A stretch of DNA of 64,000 nt from Pseudomonas cremoricolorata DSM 17059 = NBRC 16634 (GTDB taxonomy: Bacteria; Pseudomonadota; Gammaproteobacteria; Pseudomonadales; Pseudomonadaceae), in the NCBI RefSeq assembly GCF_000425745.1, contig NZ_AUEA01000002.1, positions 62,001-126,000 on the forward strand, written 5' to 3'. Of this stretch, positions 25,484 through 34,429 are shown piece by piece. The notes below the pieces were generated by a model, which ran no database searches, had not been told where the DNA came from, and saw nothing but the letters and a program-made list of their open reading frames with translations. How positions within the stretch are numbered: position 1 is the first letter of the stretch; the number at the start of each line of letters is the position of its first letter. The position numbers were made by a program, and so were the translations under genes.

Positions 25484-27316
25484 ATGACAGGGATTGCCCA
25501 ATTCGAACGTCCACGCTGGCTGCGCGACCTGCTGCGCTTTCTGCCGCTCAAGAGCCAGTTCGTGCTGTCAGGCAACATCCGTGACCTGCAAGCCTCGGAG
25601 GTCGCGCCCGGCGCCGTCACCGCGCAGAGCTTCAACCAGACCCTGTGCACCGCGCTGCTCGACAGTGGCTACAGCCACGTCCTGCTGTGGGACCCTGTGG
25701 CCGGTTTCAGCGCCCTGACCCGCCCCGGCGGTGACCCCAGTGCCAGCCATGGCGTGCTGCGCGGCTTTGGCCTGAACCCGGTGGATGGCGTGGCCCCGGC
25801 CGGTATCGACCTGCTCGGCGCGACCCTCAGCCGCCTGGTGGCGCACAACGCGGAGCCGGTGGCGCTGATCATCGATTTCGCCTCGCGCCTGGCGGTGCGC
25901 AACGACAACCTCAGCGCCACCGAGCATCGCCTGTTCACCCAGGCCCTGGTGCAATCGCACCAGGCCCGCAGCCGCCCGGCGGGCGAGCAGCGCAAACCGT
26001 TCTTCAACAGCGTGCTGTGGCTGGTGGAAAAGGAAGGCGATCTGCCCGACTGGCTGCTGGTGGACAACCCGCGCCTGCGCCACGTGCCGGTGGGCAAGCC
26101 CGACCAGCGCTGCCGCCGCGCCCTGGCTCCGGCGTTGCTGCGCGGCCTTGCCGGCAGCCAGGGCGCCGAGCCCGAGGCCCTGCAACAGGCGGTCGAGGCC
26201 TTCGTCGAGAACACCGAAGGGCTGCTGCTGCTTGACCTCAGCGCCATCGCCCAGCTGGCGCGGGTCGAGGGCGTGGACATGACTCAGATCGCCGACGCCG
26301 TGCGCCGCTACAAGGTCGGCGTCACCGAAGACCCGTGGCTGCAGCTGGACCGCACGCGCATCCGCGACGCCCATGGCATCGTCCAGCAGCGAGTCAAGGG
26401 CCAGCAGCACGCGGTGACGCACATGCTCGACATCGTCAAGCGCGCGCTCACCGGCGTCGGCGCCAGCCGCAAGGGCAATCGCCCGCGCGGGGTGGCCTTC
26501 CTCGCCGGCCCCACCGGGGTCGGCAAGACCGAACTGGCCAAGACCATCACGCGCCTGCTGTTCGGCGATGAAAGCGCCTACATTCGCTTCGACATGTCGG
26601 AGTTCAGTGCCGAGCACGCCGACCAGCGCCTTATTGGCGCACCGCCGGGCTATGTCGGCTACGACGTTGGCGGTGAGCTGACCAACGCCATCCGCGAAAA
26701 ACCCTTCAGCGTGGTGCTGTTCGATGAAATCGAAAAAGCCCACCCGCGCATCCTCGATAAATTCCTGCAGATTCTCGACGACGGCGTGCTCACCTCCGGG
26801 CGCGGCGACCGGGTGTACTTTTCCGAAGCGCTGATCGTCTTCACCTCCAACCTGGGCATATACCGCCAGGGCGAGAACGGCGAGCGGGTCGCCAACGTGC
26901 TGCCCACCGAGCCGTTCGAGCAGGTCCAGGACAAGGTCAACAGTGAAATCGAGCGCTATTTCAAACTGGTGCTCAACCGCCCGGAAATCCTCAACCGCAT
27001 CGGCGAGAACATCATCGTCTTCGACTTCATTCGTGAGGATGTGGCGGCGCAGATCTTCCAGCAGATGGTCGCCGGCACCTTCGCCGACCTGCACGCCCAA
27101 GGCTATCAGGTGAGCCTCAGCGAGCCGGCCGAGCAGACCTTGCGCGCGCTGTGCCTTGAAGATTTGTCCAATGGCGGGCGCGGCATTCGCAACCAGCTCG
27201 AAGCGCGCCTGCTCAACCCGCTGGCGCGGGTGCTGTTCGACCAGGACATCAAGCCCGGCGAAGCGCTGAGCATCACCGCCGTCGACCTCGCCGGCCTTAC
27301 CGTGCAACGTCTTTGA
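25484..27316 (+). CDS. ClpA/ClpB-like AAA+ ATPase with unique N-terminal half
   Basis: The 610-residue protein's C-terminal half is a Clp/Hsp100 D2-type AAA+ module: Walker A GPTGVGKT (342-349), Walker B VVLFDEIEKAHP (D414, E415), the pore-region GAPPGYVGYDVGG, sensor VFTSNLG, and the RPEILNRI and GGRGIRNQLEA sensor-2 region. It lacks the Clp N domain and a full D1 module. The first 300 residues are unlike any Clp part I recognise and carry no Walker A, though segments such as FVLSGNIRDL and ALIIDFASRL have an NTPase-like look. It is the first gene of four: its stop overlaps the next start, and the partners are an activase, a helicase-nuclease and a coiled-coil protein. A remodelling or unfoldase role in that system is inferred. 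Confidence 0.85.
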   Translation: MTGIAQFERPRWLRDLLRFLPLKSQFVLSGNIRDLQASEVAPGAVTAQSFNQTLCTALLDSGYSHVLLWDPVAGFSALTRPGGDPSASHGVLRGFGLNPVDGVAPAGIDLLGATLSRLVAHNAEPVALIIDFASRLAVRNDNLSATEHRLFTQALVQSHQARSRPAGEQRKPFFNSVLWLVEKEGDLPDWLLVDNPRLRHVPVGKPDQRCRRALAPALLRGLAGSQGAEPEALQQAVEAFVENTEGLLLLDLSAIAQLARVEGVDMTQIADAVRRYKVGVTEDPWLQLDRTRIRDAHGIVQQRVKGQQHAVTHMLDIVKRALTGVGASRKGNRPRGVAFLAGPTGVGKTELAKTITRLLFGDESAYIRFDMSEFSAEHADQRLIGAPPGYVGYDVGGELTNAIREKPFSVVLFDEIEKAHPRILDKFLQILDDGVLTSGRGDRVYFSEALIVFTSNLGIYRQGENGERVANVLPTEPFEQVQDKVNSEIERYFKLVLNRPEILNRIGENIIVFDFIREDVAAQIFQQMVAGTFADLHAQGYQVSLSEPAEQTLRALCLEDLSNGGRGIRNQLEARLLNPLARVLFDQDIKPGEALSITAVDLAGLTVQRL

Positions 27317-27960
27317 GCCTGCAACTGAGCCTGTCACGGGTGCACTTTCCGGTGACCACGCTGGGGCCGGGAAGGCGCGTCGGGATCTGGCTGCAAGGCT
27401 GCAGCATCCGCTGCCCGGGCTGTATTTCCGCCGACACCTGGGGTGCCGGCCAGCGCTGGCTGAGCGTCGAGGCGTTGCTCGATCAGATCAGCCCGTGGCT
27501 GGCCGAGGCCGACGGCATCACCCTGTCGGGGGGCGAGCCGTTCGAGCAGTTCGATGCGTTGCTGCACTTGCTGCGCGGCCTGCGCCAGCGCAGCGGCGGC
27601 GACATTCTGGTTTACAGCGGCTACGCACTAGAGGAATTGCAGGCGCAGTTGCAGCAGGCCCAAGGGCTGATCGACGCGCTGATCAGCGACCCATTCCAAA
27701 ATGACAGCGCACAAACCCTGGCCCTGCGCGGCAGCGACAACCAGCGCCTGAGCCTGCTGACGGCGCTTGGACGGGAACGTCTGGGCAGCTACGAGCGTCC
27801 CTTGCAGGCGGCCGACAAGGCCCTCGACGTGATGTTCGATGAGGCGGGCAGCGTGTGGATGGCTGGCATACCCCAACGTGGCGACCTGCTGCGCCTGCAC
27901 GATCTGTTGCAAGCCCAGGGCCACCAGATTCAGACCAGCGCGCACCGACCGCGGCGCTGA
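27313..27960 (+). CDS. Radical SAM activase-like (NrdG-type) 4Fe-4S protein
   Basis: The 215-residue protein has the activase-type cluster motif C-x3-C-x2-C (C30, C34, C37 in GCSIRCPGC) and the SAM-binding GITLSGGEPFEQ segment near residues 73-84. The closest general class is NrdG/PFL-activase, but no glycyl-radical enzyme or NrdD is encoded nearby. The spacing and short length suit a 4Fe-4S single-cluster member with a system-specific target. Translation starts at a TTG that overlaps the stop of the AAA+ gene, indicating coupling. Its C-terminal 60 residues (after the PLQAADKALDVMFDEAG stretch) are less conserved in type. The substrate is unknown. Confidence 0.8.
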   Translation: MSLQLSLSRVHFPVTTLGPGRRVGIWLQGCSIRCPGCISADTWGAGQRWLSVEALLDQISPWLAEADGITLSGGEPFEQFDALLHLLRGLRQRSGGDILVYSGYALEELQAQLQQAQGLIDALISDPFQNDSAQTLALRGSDNQRLSLLTALGRERLGSYERPLQAADKALDVMFDEAGSVWMAGIPQRGDLLRLHDLLQAQGHQIQTSAHRPRR

Positions 27961-27973
27961 GTGGAGTTCACCG

Positions 27974-30900
27974 ATGATTCGTTTTTGCCCCAATTGCCAC
28001 ACCGAGCGCGGCCTCGACGAGCTGTTCTGCGCCGGCAGCGTGCACGGCCAGCCGTGTGGCTGGGATTTGTCTGCCGAACCGATCAGGTCGGCGGCGCCCG
28101 CGCCTGGCGCAGGGTTGCCTGGCGCAGGGTCGCCTGCCGCAGGATCGCCTGCCGCAGGGTCGCCTGCCGCAGGATCGCCTGCCGCAGGATCGCCTGGCGA
28201 AACAACGCCTGCGCAAGAAACGCCTGCGCCAGCGTCGGCCGCCGCAGCTGAAAGTGCCCCAGCCGCTGCCGATTCCGCCACGCCCACCTGCAGCAACGGC
28301 CACCCCCTCGAACCGGGTGACCTGCTGTGCCTGACCTGCGGCGCCAGCGCCATCGAAACCGGCGCCGCCGCCCCAGCCAGCGTCGCTGCCGGCAGCGACG
28401 CTGTCATCCAGCCGGCGACCGTCGAGCACAGCGCAGATGAAGCCAGCGAGATCGACGGCTGGCAGTTGCAGCAGCAGATCAGCAACACCGACGGCATCCG
28501 CGAGCGCTACCACGCCCGCCACCGCGACACCGGCCAGCAGGCGGTGCTGACCCTCTACCGCGCCGGCGCCGAGCCGGACCCGGCCATCTACGACGTGCTG
28601 CGCCGCCTGCCGCTTGAGCACGTGCCGCAGTTGTTCGTCACCGGCCGCTGGCACGATCGCGCCTATGAGGTCAGCGAAGCGCTGGCCGGCAGCCTGGCGG
28701 ACCTGGGCAGCGTGCTCGACGACCTGGACAGCGTGCGCAACGTGCTGCGCGAGCTGGGTCAGGCCCTGCACGCGTTCAACGAAGCCGGCCTGCGCCACCG
28801 CGACCTGCGTCCCACCAGCCTGTTGCTGCGCAGCCGCGAGCCGCTGGACATGGTCATCAGCGGTTTCGGCTCGGCGCGGCTTTCGGAGTTCGACCTGGAC
28901 ATCGTCTCGCCACTGGAGACCAGCCGCTACATGGCCCCGGAAGCTGTGGCCGGTGGCGTGGCGGCGGCCTCGGACTGGTGGAGCCTGGGCATGATCCTGC
29001 TCGAACAGCTGACCCACGGCGCGTGCTTTGCCGGGATCAACGCCAACGCTTACCTGATTCATGTGCTGGCCAACGGTGTGCCGCTGCCCGATGACCTCGA
29101 CCCGCAACTGCACCTGCTGTTGCGCGGCCTGCTCGCACGCGACCGCCACCAGCGCTGGCAATGGCCGCAGGTCAGTGCCTGGCTGGCCGGTGAGCCGGTA
29201 CAGGCCCCGGCCAGCGCCGGTGAACAGGCCGATGACCGCGAAGGCGCCACCGTGCAGCTCGGTCAGCAGCAGTACCGCAACCCACGCATCTTCGCCCTCG
29301 CCGCCGCCCAGGCCGAGCACTGGCCGCAGGCCCTCGATCACCTGCTGCGCGGTGTGCTGGTGACCTGGGCAGAACAACAGGGCCTGCCCTCGACGGTGCT
29401 CGCCGGGTTGCGCCAGGTGGTGCAGCACGAGGGTCTGGAAGACGACCTGCGCCTGATGCTGGCGCTGAAACTGCTCAACCCGCAGATTCCGCTGATCTAC
29501 CAGGGCGAGATCGTCACCCCTGGCTGGCTGCTGCAGCATCCGCTGGAAGGCTACCGGCTGATCAGCGGCGCGGTGCCCGACCTGCTCGAACACTTGCAGA
29601 CCGACACCTGGCTGTCGCGGCTCAAGACCCGCGCGCAGAACGTGCGTCAGCGCGCCTTGCACCAGCACATCGAGCTGGACGAACAGACCCTGCGTATCTA
29701 CCTGCTGTCGACCTCGCGCGCCAACCTCGCCAGCCAATGGCAGGCCCGTCAGCGCCTGTTCCCCGACAGCGACCACTCCGGTGTGGTGTCACTGACACAG
29801 CGCCGGGTGATCGCCGAAGAAGACCTGATCGTGCTGCTCAGTGCCGAGCTCGGCCAGTTCCGCTCGGCCGAGTCGATCGTCAATGAGGCAGCCGAGCTTG
29901 CCCGCAGCGCCGAGGTCGGCTGGTTCGAGGCCGAGGCTGCCAGCGCGCTGTTGCAGCAGGGCCAGAGCGAGCTGTTCAGGGCCATCGACCAGCGCATCCA
30001 GGGCTTCGCCCGCTGCGGCGTGGGCACGGTCGATGAGTGGGCCGAGCAGTTCCGCCTCGAGCGGCGCATGCCACTGGCCAATGCCCTGGTGCTGCTGGCG
30101 ATCCCTTCCAGCCAGTGGCTGGAGCCGCAGAAACAGCAATACGTGGCGCAGATTCTCGATTACTTCGAAAAGAAGGTGGTCAACGCCGTGCTGCGCGGGC
30201 CGCTGGTGCGCATGAGCATCGGCAAGACCACCGCGCGGGTCGACCTCAACGAGCTGCACAGCGAGCGCCGCCCGGCCGCGGCGTTGCTCGACCACCTGCT
30301 GCAACGCAACGCCCGCGAGGTGACCCTCGACCCGGAATGCTTCGCCAGCAACGATACCGTGGAGTCGCGCCTGCACGGGCTGTACCGGCAGAGTGCGCTG
30401 TATCGCCGCGATACCGGCATCGACGGCCTGTACCTGGGCTTCCCGTTCCTGCTCAGCCGTGACCCGCGCGGCACCGCACGACCGCGGCTGATGCCGCTGC
30501 TGCTGTGGCCGGTCAAGCTGCAACTGGAACTCGGCCGCCGTGGCCAGGCAGCCCTGGCCTTCGACAGTGAACGTGAAGAAGTGCGCCTGAACCCGGCCCT
30601 GGAAGGCGTGCTCGGGGTCGAGGCGTGCAAGCGCTGGCGCAGCATCGCCGATGAACTGCTGGGTCGCTCGTCGCTGCGCGCAGGCGATGTGCTGGACGCC
30701 TTCGGCCTGCTCGCCGGCACGCTGTCGCGCAGCCTCGGCCCGTTGCCTGCCAGCAGCGTCGAGCTTGCGCCGTATCAGGATCAACTGGCCTGCGCGGCCG
30801 TGCTGTTCCACGTCACCTTCATGGGCCAGGCGATCGGTGAAGACCTGCGCCTGCTCAAAGGCCTGTCGCCGGCCGGCACGGGCCTGGAAACCGCCCTGCG

Positions 30901-33900
30901 TCTGCGCAGCGATGAGGCCCCGGCACAGGTGCAGGCGGTCGGCGAACTGCAGCGCTTCTTCACCGTCGCCAGCGACCCGTCGCAGGAAGCGGCGGTGCTG
31001 CAGGCGCGCCAGGCTCCGGGCCTGCTGGTGGAAGGTCCGCCCGGCACCGGCAAGAGCCAGACCATCGTCAACATGGTCGGCGATGCCATCGGCCGCCAAC
31101 GCAGCCTGCTGATCGTCTGCCAGAAGCACGCGGCGCTGGAGGTGGTGTACAAGCGCCTGGTGGCCGAGGGGCTGGGCCAGCGCATCGTCATGCTCAACGA
31201 CATCAACCGCGACCGCGAGCCGGTGATCCGCAGCGTGCGCGAGCAACTCGAAGCGCTGCTCGACCCGGCTGGCGCGCCGCACAGCGTGCAGCATCAGCGC
31301 CAGCAAGTGGCCGCGCGCATCGAAGCACTGGAAGGCGAGCTCGACCGCTTCCAGCACAGCCTGCACCAGCCTGACCCGGCCACCGGCCTGAGCTACCGCG
31401 CCCTGCTCGGTGAGCTCATCGACTTGCAGGCAGGGCCTGCGCCACTGGAATTTCCCGCCCTGCGCCAGCGCCTGGGTGCGCTCGATGTGGGCCGCCTGGC
31501 GCAGCTGGAAGAACACTGCGCCCCGCTGATTCGCCACTGGTTGCCGGCACAGTTCGAGGGCAGCCCGTTCGCCCAACTGCGCAGCTTCGCCGCCGATGCC
31601 GCCAGCGTGCAGGCGTTTACTGACAGCTTGGCGCGCTTCTGCGCCGCAGAGCAGGCGCGGCTGGAGACCTTGCAGGCACACCCGGCCAGCTTCGAGGTCG
31701 ACGACCCGGCGCCCTACCGCGCCTGGCGCACCGCCCATGCCGAGCGCCTGCTGAGCCTCGATGCCGCCAGCCGTGAGCGTCTGGCGCAGTGGCTGGGGTT
31801 GTTCCGTCAGCAGCGTGCCGAGCAGCCCCTGCGCGGCGCCCAGCTGCTGGCGCAGTTGCAGCAGGTGCAAGAGCGACTGGCCGAGCTGGACGCCGGGCAC
31901 TACCAGCCCAGTGTGTCCCCGGCCCTGGCCGCCATGCCCCGTGGGCAACTGCGGCAGATGCTGGACGACAGCCAGGCACTGCTCGCCCCTGCTGGCTGGC
32001 CGCGCTGGCTCAACCCGCTGCACTGGCTGCGGCGCAACCGCGTGCAAGGTTTCCTGCGCCAGCAGGGGCAACAGGCCGAGCCTGCCCAACTGGCCGCGCT
32101 GGCCAGTGCCGCGCAGTTGCAACTGGCCTGGTACCCATTGCACGACCAGTTCACCAGCATCCGCCAGCAGCTTGGCCTGCCAGTGCAAGCCAGCGAGGGC
32201 GGCTTGCAGTTGCCGGGGGCGGTGCACAGCGTGCACAGCCAGGTGCAGCAGGTCGAACGCCTGGCGGCGGCGCTGGCCGCCTCGCCGCGCGCTGCGCAGA
32301 GCGATGCCGCCGCGCTCAGTGGCGAGCCGGCGCAGCTTCAGGCGCTGTTCGATGACCTCGACGCTGCGCTGCTGCGCCAGGCCGCGCGGGAAACCAGCCA
32401 GCACAGCTTGCAGGCTCTCGGCCAATGGCTCAGCGAACCATTGCAGGCGCAACTGGCCACGGCGCTGGCGCACAACCAGAGCAACGAGGCGGTCCTTCAC
32501 GCCTTGCAACAGGCGCTGCCGAGCCTACCGGCCTATCAGCACTTTCGCGCCCGCGCCGGGCAACTGGGCAGCGACGAGCTGCACCTGTTGGCCCTGCTGC
32601 GCCAGCGTCAGGACGCGCTCGAGCACATCCCGGCAGACCAGCTCGAAGCCGCCGTGCGCCGCCTGCTCAAGCGTGAAGCACGCCTGGGCTGGAAGCACCG
32701 CATCGAGCAGGCCAACCCCGAACTGCTGTTCAGCCAGGCCGAGACCCAGACCAAGATCGCCAACCTGGCCCAAGCCGATGCGCAGATGCGCGAACTCAAC
32801 CGCAGCCTGCTCGGCCAGGGCATCGACCTCAGCCGCCTGGGCAACCGCAAGCAGTGGGAGGATGTCACCCGGCTGACCGGCAAGCGCTCGCGGCGCCTGC
32901 GTGAATTCATCGAAATGGGCAGTCGCCTGGGGCTGATGGAGCTGCGCCCGGTCTGGCTGATGAACCCCGACGTCGCCAGCCGCGTGCTACCGCTGACCCA
33001 GGGCCTGTTCGACACGGTGATCTATGACGAAGCCTCGCAGATGCCGGTGGAATTCGCCCTGCCGACCCTGTTCCGCGGCAAGGTCACGGTGGTCAGCGGC
33101 GACGAGAAGCAAATGCCGCCCACAGCGTTCTTCTCGAGCCGCGTGGAAAGCGACGAAGCGCAGCTGTTCGACGGCGACGAGCCTGATGAAGACGCCGACG
33201 AAGAGGAGCGCGAGGCCTTCGAAGACACCTGGAACCGCCGCGAGATCAAAGACTGCCCAGACCTGCTGCAACTGGCGCGCAATGCCCTGCCCAGCACCAC
33301 CTTGCAGATTCACTACCGCTCGGCCTACCGCGAACTGATCGGCTTCTCCAATGCCTCGTTCTATGGCAACCGCCTGAACGTGCCGGTGCGTCATCCGCAG
33401 GCCAACATTCTGCGCATCAAGCCGCTTGAGCTGATTCAGGTTCAGGGCATCTACCAGAACCAGAGCAACCCGACCGAAGCCGAACGGGTGGTCGACTACC
33501 TGGCCGCCCTGTGGCAGCGCCCCTATGCCGAGCGCGACTCGGTGGGCGTGGTGACCTTCAACCGCAAGCAGGCCGAACTGATCGAGGACTGCCTGGAGCA
33601 ACGCGCCGAACAAGACCCCGCGTTCCGCGCCGCCTACGCCGAGGAACGCGAACGCAGCGAAGACGGCGAGAACATGGCGGTGTTCGTCAAGAACGTCGAG
33701 AACGTCCAGGGCGATGAGCGCGACATCATCGTGTTTTCCTCCACCTTCGGGCGCAATGCCCAGGGCAGCTTCCGGCGCAACTTCGGCGTACTCGGGCAGA
33801 CCGGCGGCGAGCGCCGGCTCAACGTTGCGGTGACCCGCGCCCGGCGCAAGGTGGTGATGATCACCTCGATGCCGATTGGCGACATTTCCGACATGCTCAA

Positions 33901-34429
33901 CACCCAGCGTGCACCGAGCAGCCCGCGTGACTACCTGCAAGGGTATCTAGAGTACGCCCGCAGCCTCTCGGCGGGAGAGTTCGACAACGGCGCCCGCCTG
34001 CTCGAGCGCCTGCAAACCGACCGCAGCAGCGCCGCGCCGCGCACTCAGGCCGGTGCCAGTGACGGCTTCGTCAGGGAAGTGGCGGCGTTCATCGCCGCCC
34101 AGGGCTGGCTGGCGACCCCGGCCAGTGCAGGCGATGCTTTCGGCCTGGATTTCGCCATCGAAGACCCCGGCACCGGCCTGTACGCCATCGGGATCGAGTG
34201 CGACGCGCCGTGCCACGGCCTGCTGGCGCGGGCCAGGGCGCGGGAAATCTGGCGCCCGCAGGTGCTCGGGCGGGCCATTGCGCACCTGCACCGGGTGTCC
34301 TCGCAAGCCTGGTACCACGACCCGGCAGGTGAACAGGCGCGCTTGCAGGCGGCCATCGAACAGGCACTTGCCGCTGCTGCCGGCACCCCGCCAGCCGAAA
34401 CTCAAACGCCAACACAGGTGACGCCATGA
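27974..34429 (+). CDS. Giant zinc ribbon-pseudokinase-SF1 helicase-Vsr-like nuclease fusion
   Basis: The product has 2151 residues. Order: an N-terminal zinc ribbon (C5, C8, C19, C28); a flexible Pro-Ala-Ala-Gly-Ser repeat linker (about 43-77); a second Cys cluster (CSNGHPLEPGDLLCLTC); a protein-kinase-like domain (about 155-400) with HRD at 275-277 and APE at 321-323; a long helical region; an SF1 helicase with Walker A GPPGTGKS (1021-1028), motif II DEAS (D1685), VSGDEKQMPPT and VAVTRAR (1951-1957); and a C-terminal Vsr/MTES_1575-type nuclease with D2059 and GIECD (E2075). The kinase domain looks inactive: the VAIK lysine is missing (AVLTLY), DFG reads GFG and the HRD-loop Asn is Ser. A long helical insertion separates helicase motifs I and II. 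The ATG at 27974 has GGAG upstream. Helicase and nuclease motifs appear intact, so DNA or RNA processing is expected. Confidence 0.85.
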   Translation: MIRFCPNCHTERGLDELFCAGSVHGQPCGWDLSAEPIRSAAPAPGAGLPGAGSPAAGSPAAGSPAAGSPAAGSPGETTPAQETPAPASAAAAESAPAAADSATPTCSNGHPLEPGDLLCLTCGASAIETGAAAPASVAAGSDAVIQPATVEHSADEASEIDGWQLQQQISNTDGIRERYHARHRDTGQQAVLTLYRAGAEPDPAIYDVLRRLPLEHVPQLFVTGRWHDRAYEVSEALAGSLADLGSVLDDLDSVRNVLRELGQALHAFNEAGLRHRDLRPTSLLLRSREPLDMVISGFGSARLSEFDLDIVSPLETSRYMAPEAVAGGVAAASDWWSLGMILLEQLTHGACFAGINANAYLIHVLANGVPLPDDLDPQLHLLLRGLLARDRHQRWQWPQVSAWLAGEPVQAPASAGEQADDREGATVQLGQQQYRNPRIFALAAAQAEHWPQALDHLLRGVLVTWAEQQGLPSTVLAGLRQVVQHEGLEDDLRLMLALKLLNPQIPLIYQGEIVTPGWLLQHPLEGYRLISGAVPDLLEHLQTDTWLSRLKTRAQNVRQRALHQHIELDEQTLRIYLLSTSRANLASQWQARQRLFPDSDHSGVVSLTQRRVIAEEDLIVLLSAELGQFRSAESIVNEAAELARSAEVGWFEAEAASALLQQGQSELFRAIDQRIQGFARCGVGTVDEWAEQFRLERRMPLANALVLLAIPSSQWLEPQKQQYVAQILDYFEKKVVNAVLRGPLVRMSIGKTTARVDLNELHSERRPAAALLDHLLQRNAREVTLDPECFASNDTVESRLHGLYRQSALYRRDTGIDGLYLGFPFLLSRDPRGTARPRLMPLLLWPVKLQLELGRRGQAALAFDSEREEVRLNPALEGVLGVEACKRWRSIADELLGRSSLRAGDVLDAFGLLAGTLSRSLGPLPASSVELAPYQDQLACAAVLFHVTFMGQAIGEDLRLLKGLSPAGTGLETALRLRSDEAPAQVQAVGELQRFFTVASDPSQEAAVLQARQAPGLLVEGPPGTGKSQTIVNMVGDAIGRQRSLLIVCQKHAALEVVYKRLVAEGLGQRIVMLNDINRDREPVIRSVREQLEALLDPAGAPHSVQHQRQQVAARIEALEGELDRFQHSLHQPDPATGLSYRALLGELIDLQAGPAPLEFPALRQRLGALDVGRLAQLEEHCAPLIRHWLPAQFEGSPFAQLRSFAADAASVQAFTDSLARFCAAEQARLETLQAHPASFEVDDPAPYRAWRTAHAERLLSLDAASRERLAQWLGLFRQQRAEQPLRGAQLLAQLQQVQERLAELDAGHYQPSVSPALAAMPRGQLRQMLDDSQALLAPAGWPRWLNPLHWLRRNRVQGFLRQQGQQAEPAQLAALASAAQLQLAWYPLHDQFTSIRQQLGLPVQASEGGLQLPGAVHSVHSQVQQVERLAAALAASPRAAQSDAAALSGEPAQLQALFDDLDAALLRQAARETSQHSLQALGQWLSEPLQAQLATALAHNQSNEAVLHALQQALPSLPAYQHFRARAGQLGSDELHLLALLRQRQDALEHIPADQLEAAVRRLLKREARLGWKHRIEQANPELLFSQAETQTKIANLAQADAQMRELNRSLLGQGIDLSRLGNRKQWEDVTRLTGKRSRRLREFIEMGSRLGLMELRPVWLMNPDVASRVLPLTQGLFDTVIYDEASQMPVEFALPTLFRGKVTVVSGDEKQMPPTAFFSSRVESDEAQLFDGDEPDEDADEEEREAFEDTWNRREIKDCPDLLQLARNALPSTTLQIHYRSAYRELIGFSNASFYGNRLNVPVRHPQANILRIKPLELIQVQGIYQNQSNPTEAERVVDYLAALWQRPYAERDSVGVVTFNRKQAELIEDCLEQRAEQDPAFRAAYAEERERSEDGENMAVFVKNVENVQGDERDIIVFSSTFGRNAQGSFRRNFGVLGQTGGERRLNVAVTRARRKVVMITSMPIGDISDMLNTQRAPSSPRDYLQGYLEYARSLSAGEFDNGARLLERLQTDRSSAAPRTQAGASDGFVREVAAFIAAQGWLATPASAGDAFGLDFAIEDPGTGLYAIGIECDAPCHGLLARARAREIWRPQVLGRAIAHLHRVSSQAWYHDPAGEQARLQAAIEQALAAAAGTPPAETQTPTQVTP
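28101..28205 (+). repeat. 15-bp tandem repeats encoding a Pro-Ala-Ala-Gly-Ser linker
   Basis: Six near-identical 15-bp units based on CGCCTGCCGCAGGAT (28101-28190) and two decayed units lie inside the giant helicase gene. Each unit is five codons, so copy-number change lengthens or shortens the linker without shifting the frame. This is a coding minisatellite, not a CRISPR array. Confidence 0.88.

Noticed and set aside
25568-27337. 589-residue minus-strand open frame opposite the AAA+ gene
   Set aside because: Codon-bias shadow of the ClpA/B-like gene; low-complexity, no family resemblance.
28101-28205. CRISPR-like tandem repeats
   Set aside because: Units are adjacent with no spacers and lie in frame in a coding gene; a coding minisatellite.
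29789-32509. 906-residue open frame on the minus strand inside the giant helicase gene
   Set aside because: Typical mirror frame of GC-rich coding DNA; no ribosome-binding site or recognised domain, and the plus-strand gene has clear helicase motifs.
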